From Acidobacteriota bacterium (GTDB lineage Bacteria; Acidobacteriota; Holophagae; Holophagales; Holophagaceae), in NCBI GenBank assembly GCA_016192145.1, contig JACPUT010000008.1, positions 248,001-312,000 of the forward strand: 64,000 nt of DNA, in the 5' to 3' direction. Shown here piece after piece: positions 63,342-64,000 of this stretch. A program made the translations under genes and the position numbers. The number at the start of each line of letters is the position of its first letter. The stretch's first letter is position 1. Under the pieces are notes generated by a model, which was not told where the DNA came from, ran no database searches, and saw only the letters and a list, made by a program, of their open reading frames with translations.

Positions 63342-64000
63342 GTGGATGCATCACCGCTGGGTCTGAAGCCCAAGAAGGCCTTCGGGCAGAATTTCCTGGT
63401 CAACGAAGGGGCCATCCGGGGGATCGTCCAGGCGGCGTTGGTGTCCAAAGCCCCTGAAATCCTGGAGATCGGCCCTGGGCCCGGGGTGCTGACGGAGAAG
63501 CTGCTGGTGGATGGGCGGCCGGTCCACGCCATCGATTTGGATCCGGAGGCCATCGCGCTGCTGGAATCCAAGTTCGCGGACCGAGCCCACTTCCACCTGC
63601 GCCAGGGGGATGCCGTGACGGCGCCTCTTCCTGAAGGGGGCCCCTTCGTCGTCATCGGCAACCTGCCTTACAACGCGGCCACGCCGATCCTCACGCGGCT
63701 GCTGGTGGAGGGTTACCCTTTCGAGCGCATGGTGCTGATGTTCCAGCTGGAGGTGGGAAAGAAGCTGCTGGGTGGCCCCTCCACCAAGGACTACGGTCCC
63801 TTGGCCATCCTCAGCCAGCTCTGCTGCCGGCTGACGAAGGTGATGACCCTGGGGCCCGGTTCCTTCCGGCCTGCCCCCAAGGTGGATTCGGCCGTCCTCC
63901 TCTTCGAGCCCAAGGGGGATGCCCCCAGCCTCGCCGAGCGCCGGGCGCTGCTGGCTCTCCTCCATCGGGCCTTCGCCCAACGGCGGAAGACCCTATCCAA
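63342..64000 (+). CDS. rsmA: 16S rRNA dimethyladenosine transferase RsmA (3' end outside window)
   Basis: The first 219 codons of RsmA (KsgA), which dimethylates two adjacent adenosines near the 3' end of 16S rRNA. The frame begins at GTG 63342 and reads into GLKPKKAFGQNFLVN, the conserved N-terminus. It then has EIGPGPGVLTEKLL (SAM site), IDLDPEAIALLES and VVIGNLPYNAATPI (catalytic NLPY). There is a stop codon three codons before the GTG, so no earlier start is possible. GGAGGG lies about 14 bases upstream, a rather long spacing. The gene is open to the end of the window. Confidence 0.95.
   Translation, partial: MDASPLGLKPKKAFGQNFLVNEGAIRGIVQAALVSKAPEILEIGPGPGVLTEKLLVDGRPVHAIDLDPEAIALLESKFADRAHFHLRQGDAVTAPLPEGGPFVVIGNLPYNAATPILTRLLVEGYPFERMVLMFQLEVGKKLLGGPSTKDYGPLAILSQLCCRLTKVMTLGPGSFRPAPKVDSAVLLFEPKGDAPSLAERRALLALLHRAFAQRRKTLS

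Overview
The window is GC-rich, gene-dense bacterial chromosome. The gene set suggests a Gram-negative member of the Acidobacteriota, perhaps a Holophagae relative such as Geothrix. Supporting signs are many short secreted c-type cytochromes and hydrolases, an outer-membrane receptor with an N-terminal carboxypeptidase-regulatory-like domain, a ferredoxin-linked 2-oxoacid oxidoreductase beside an ADP-forming acyl-CoA synthetase, and a complete minor-pilin/PilY1 operon. The taxonomic placement is inference; no rRNA gene is present.

Layout. 1-6740: the 3' part of mfd is followed by two further copies of its own 3' end. One is 96% identical (3603-4024) and one is a short decayed remnant (about 6641-6740). 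Between the copies lie a small nucleotidyltransferase-type gene pair, and then a secreted protein plus an MFS exporter, so the mfd terminus looks like a repeatedly used insertion point. 6763-16029: housekeeping and small accessory genes (exported truncated haemoglobin, HAD 5'-nucleotidase, DUF488, KAS III, a three-repeat secreted protein, a membrane protein, DUF1904, DinB-like, alpha/beta hydrolase). 16135-21102: a minus-strand operon for 2-oxoacid oxidation (ferredoxin-alpha and beta-gamma fusions) coupled to ATP-forming acyl-CoA cleavage. 21282-30403: a small Cys protein, two tandem M13 peptidases, a DnaJ-type zinc protein, an M1 aminopeptidase and a polysaccharide deacetylase. 30415-36546: inositol-phosphatase-like protein and a beta-oxidation set (thiolase, hydroxyacyl-CoA dehydrogenase/enoyl-CoA hydratase, MDR reductase). 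36617-38893: haemerythrin, tRNA-Leu(TAA), a 42-residue membrane peptide and three paralogous cytochromes c. 38919-48651: a UvrD/PcrA helicase carrying a 366-residue intein, spermidine-synthase-like membrane protein, TgpA-like transglutaminase, AnmK and a zinc-ribbon membrane protein. 48860-56072: TonB-type receptor, OsmC, GatC, TsaD, PriA. 56214-63263: type IV pilus minor-pilin operon ending in PilY1 and a strong terminator, then rsmA running off the window.

At least nine intergenic intervals hold an unusual class of inverted repeat whose arms are themselves built from short degenerate tandem units. Two copies differ by substitutions that are compensated across the stem, and several enclose further hairpins. 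Together with the mfd-end accretion and the intein, these are the most unusual structures in the window.

Functionally, the metabolic genes fit an organism that oxidises amino-acid-derived 2-oxoacids and fatty acids to CoA esters, disposes of electrons through ferredoxin and periplasmic cytochromes, and scavenges peptides with secreted metallopeptidases.
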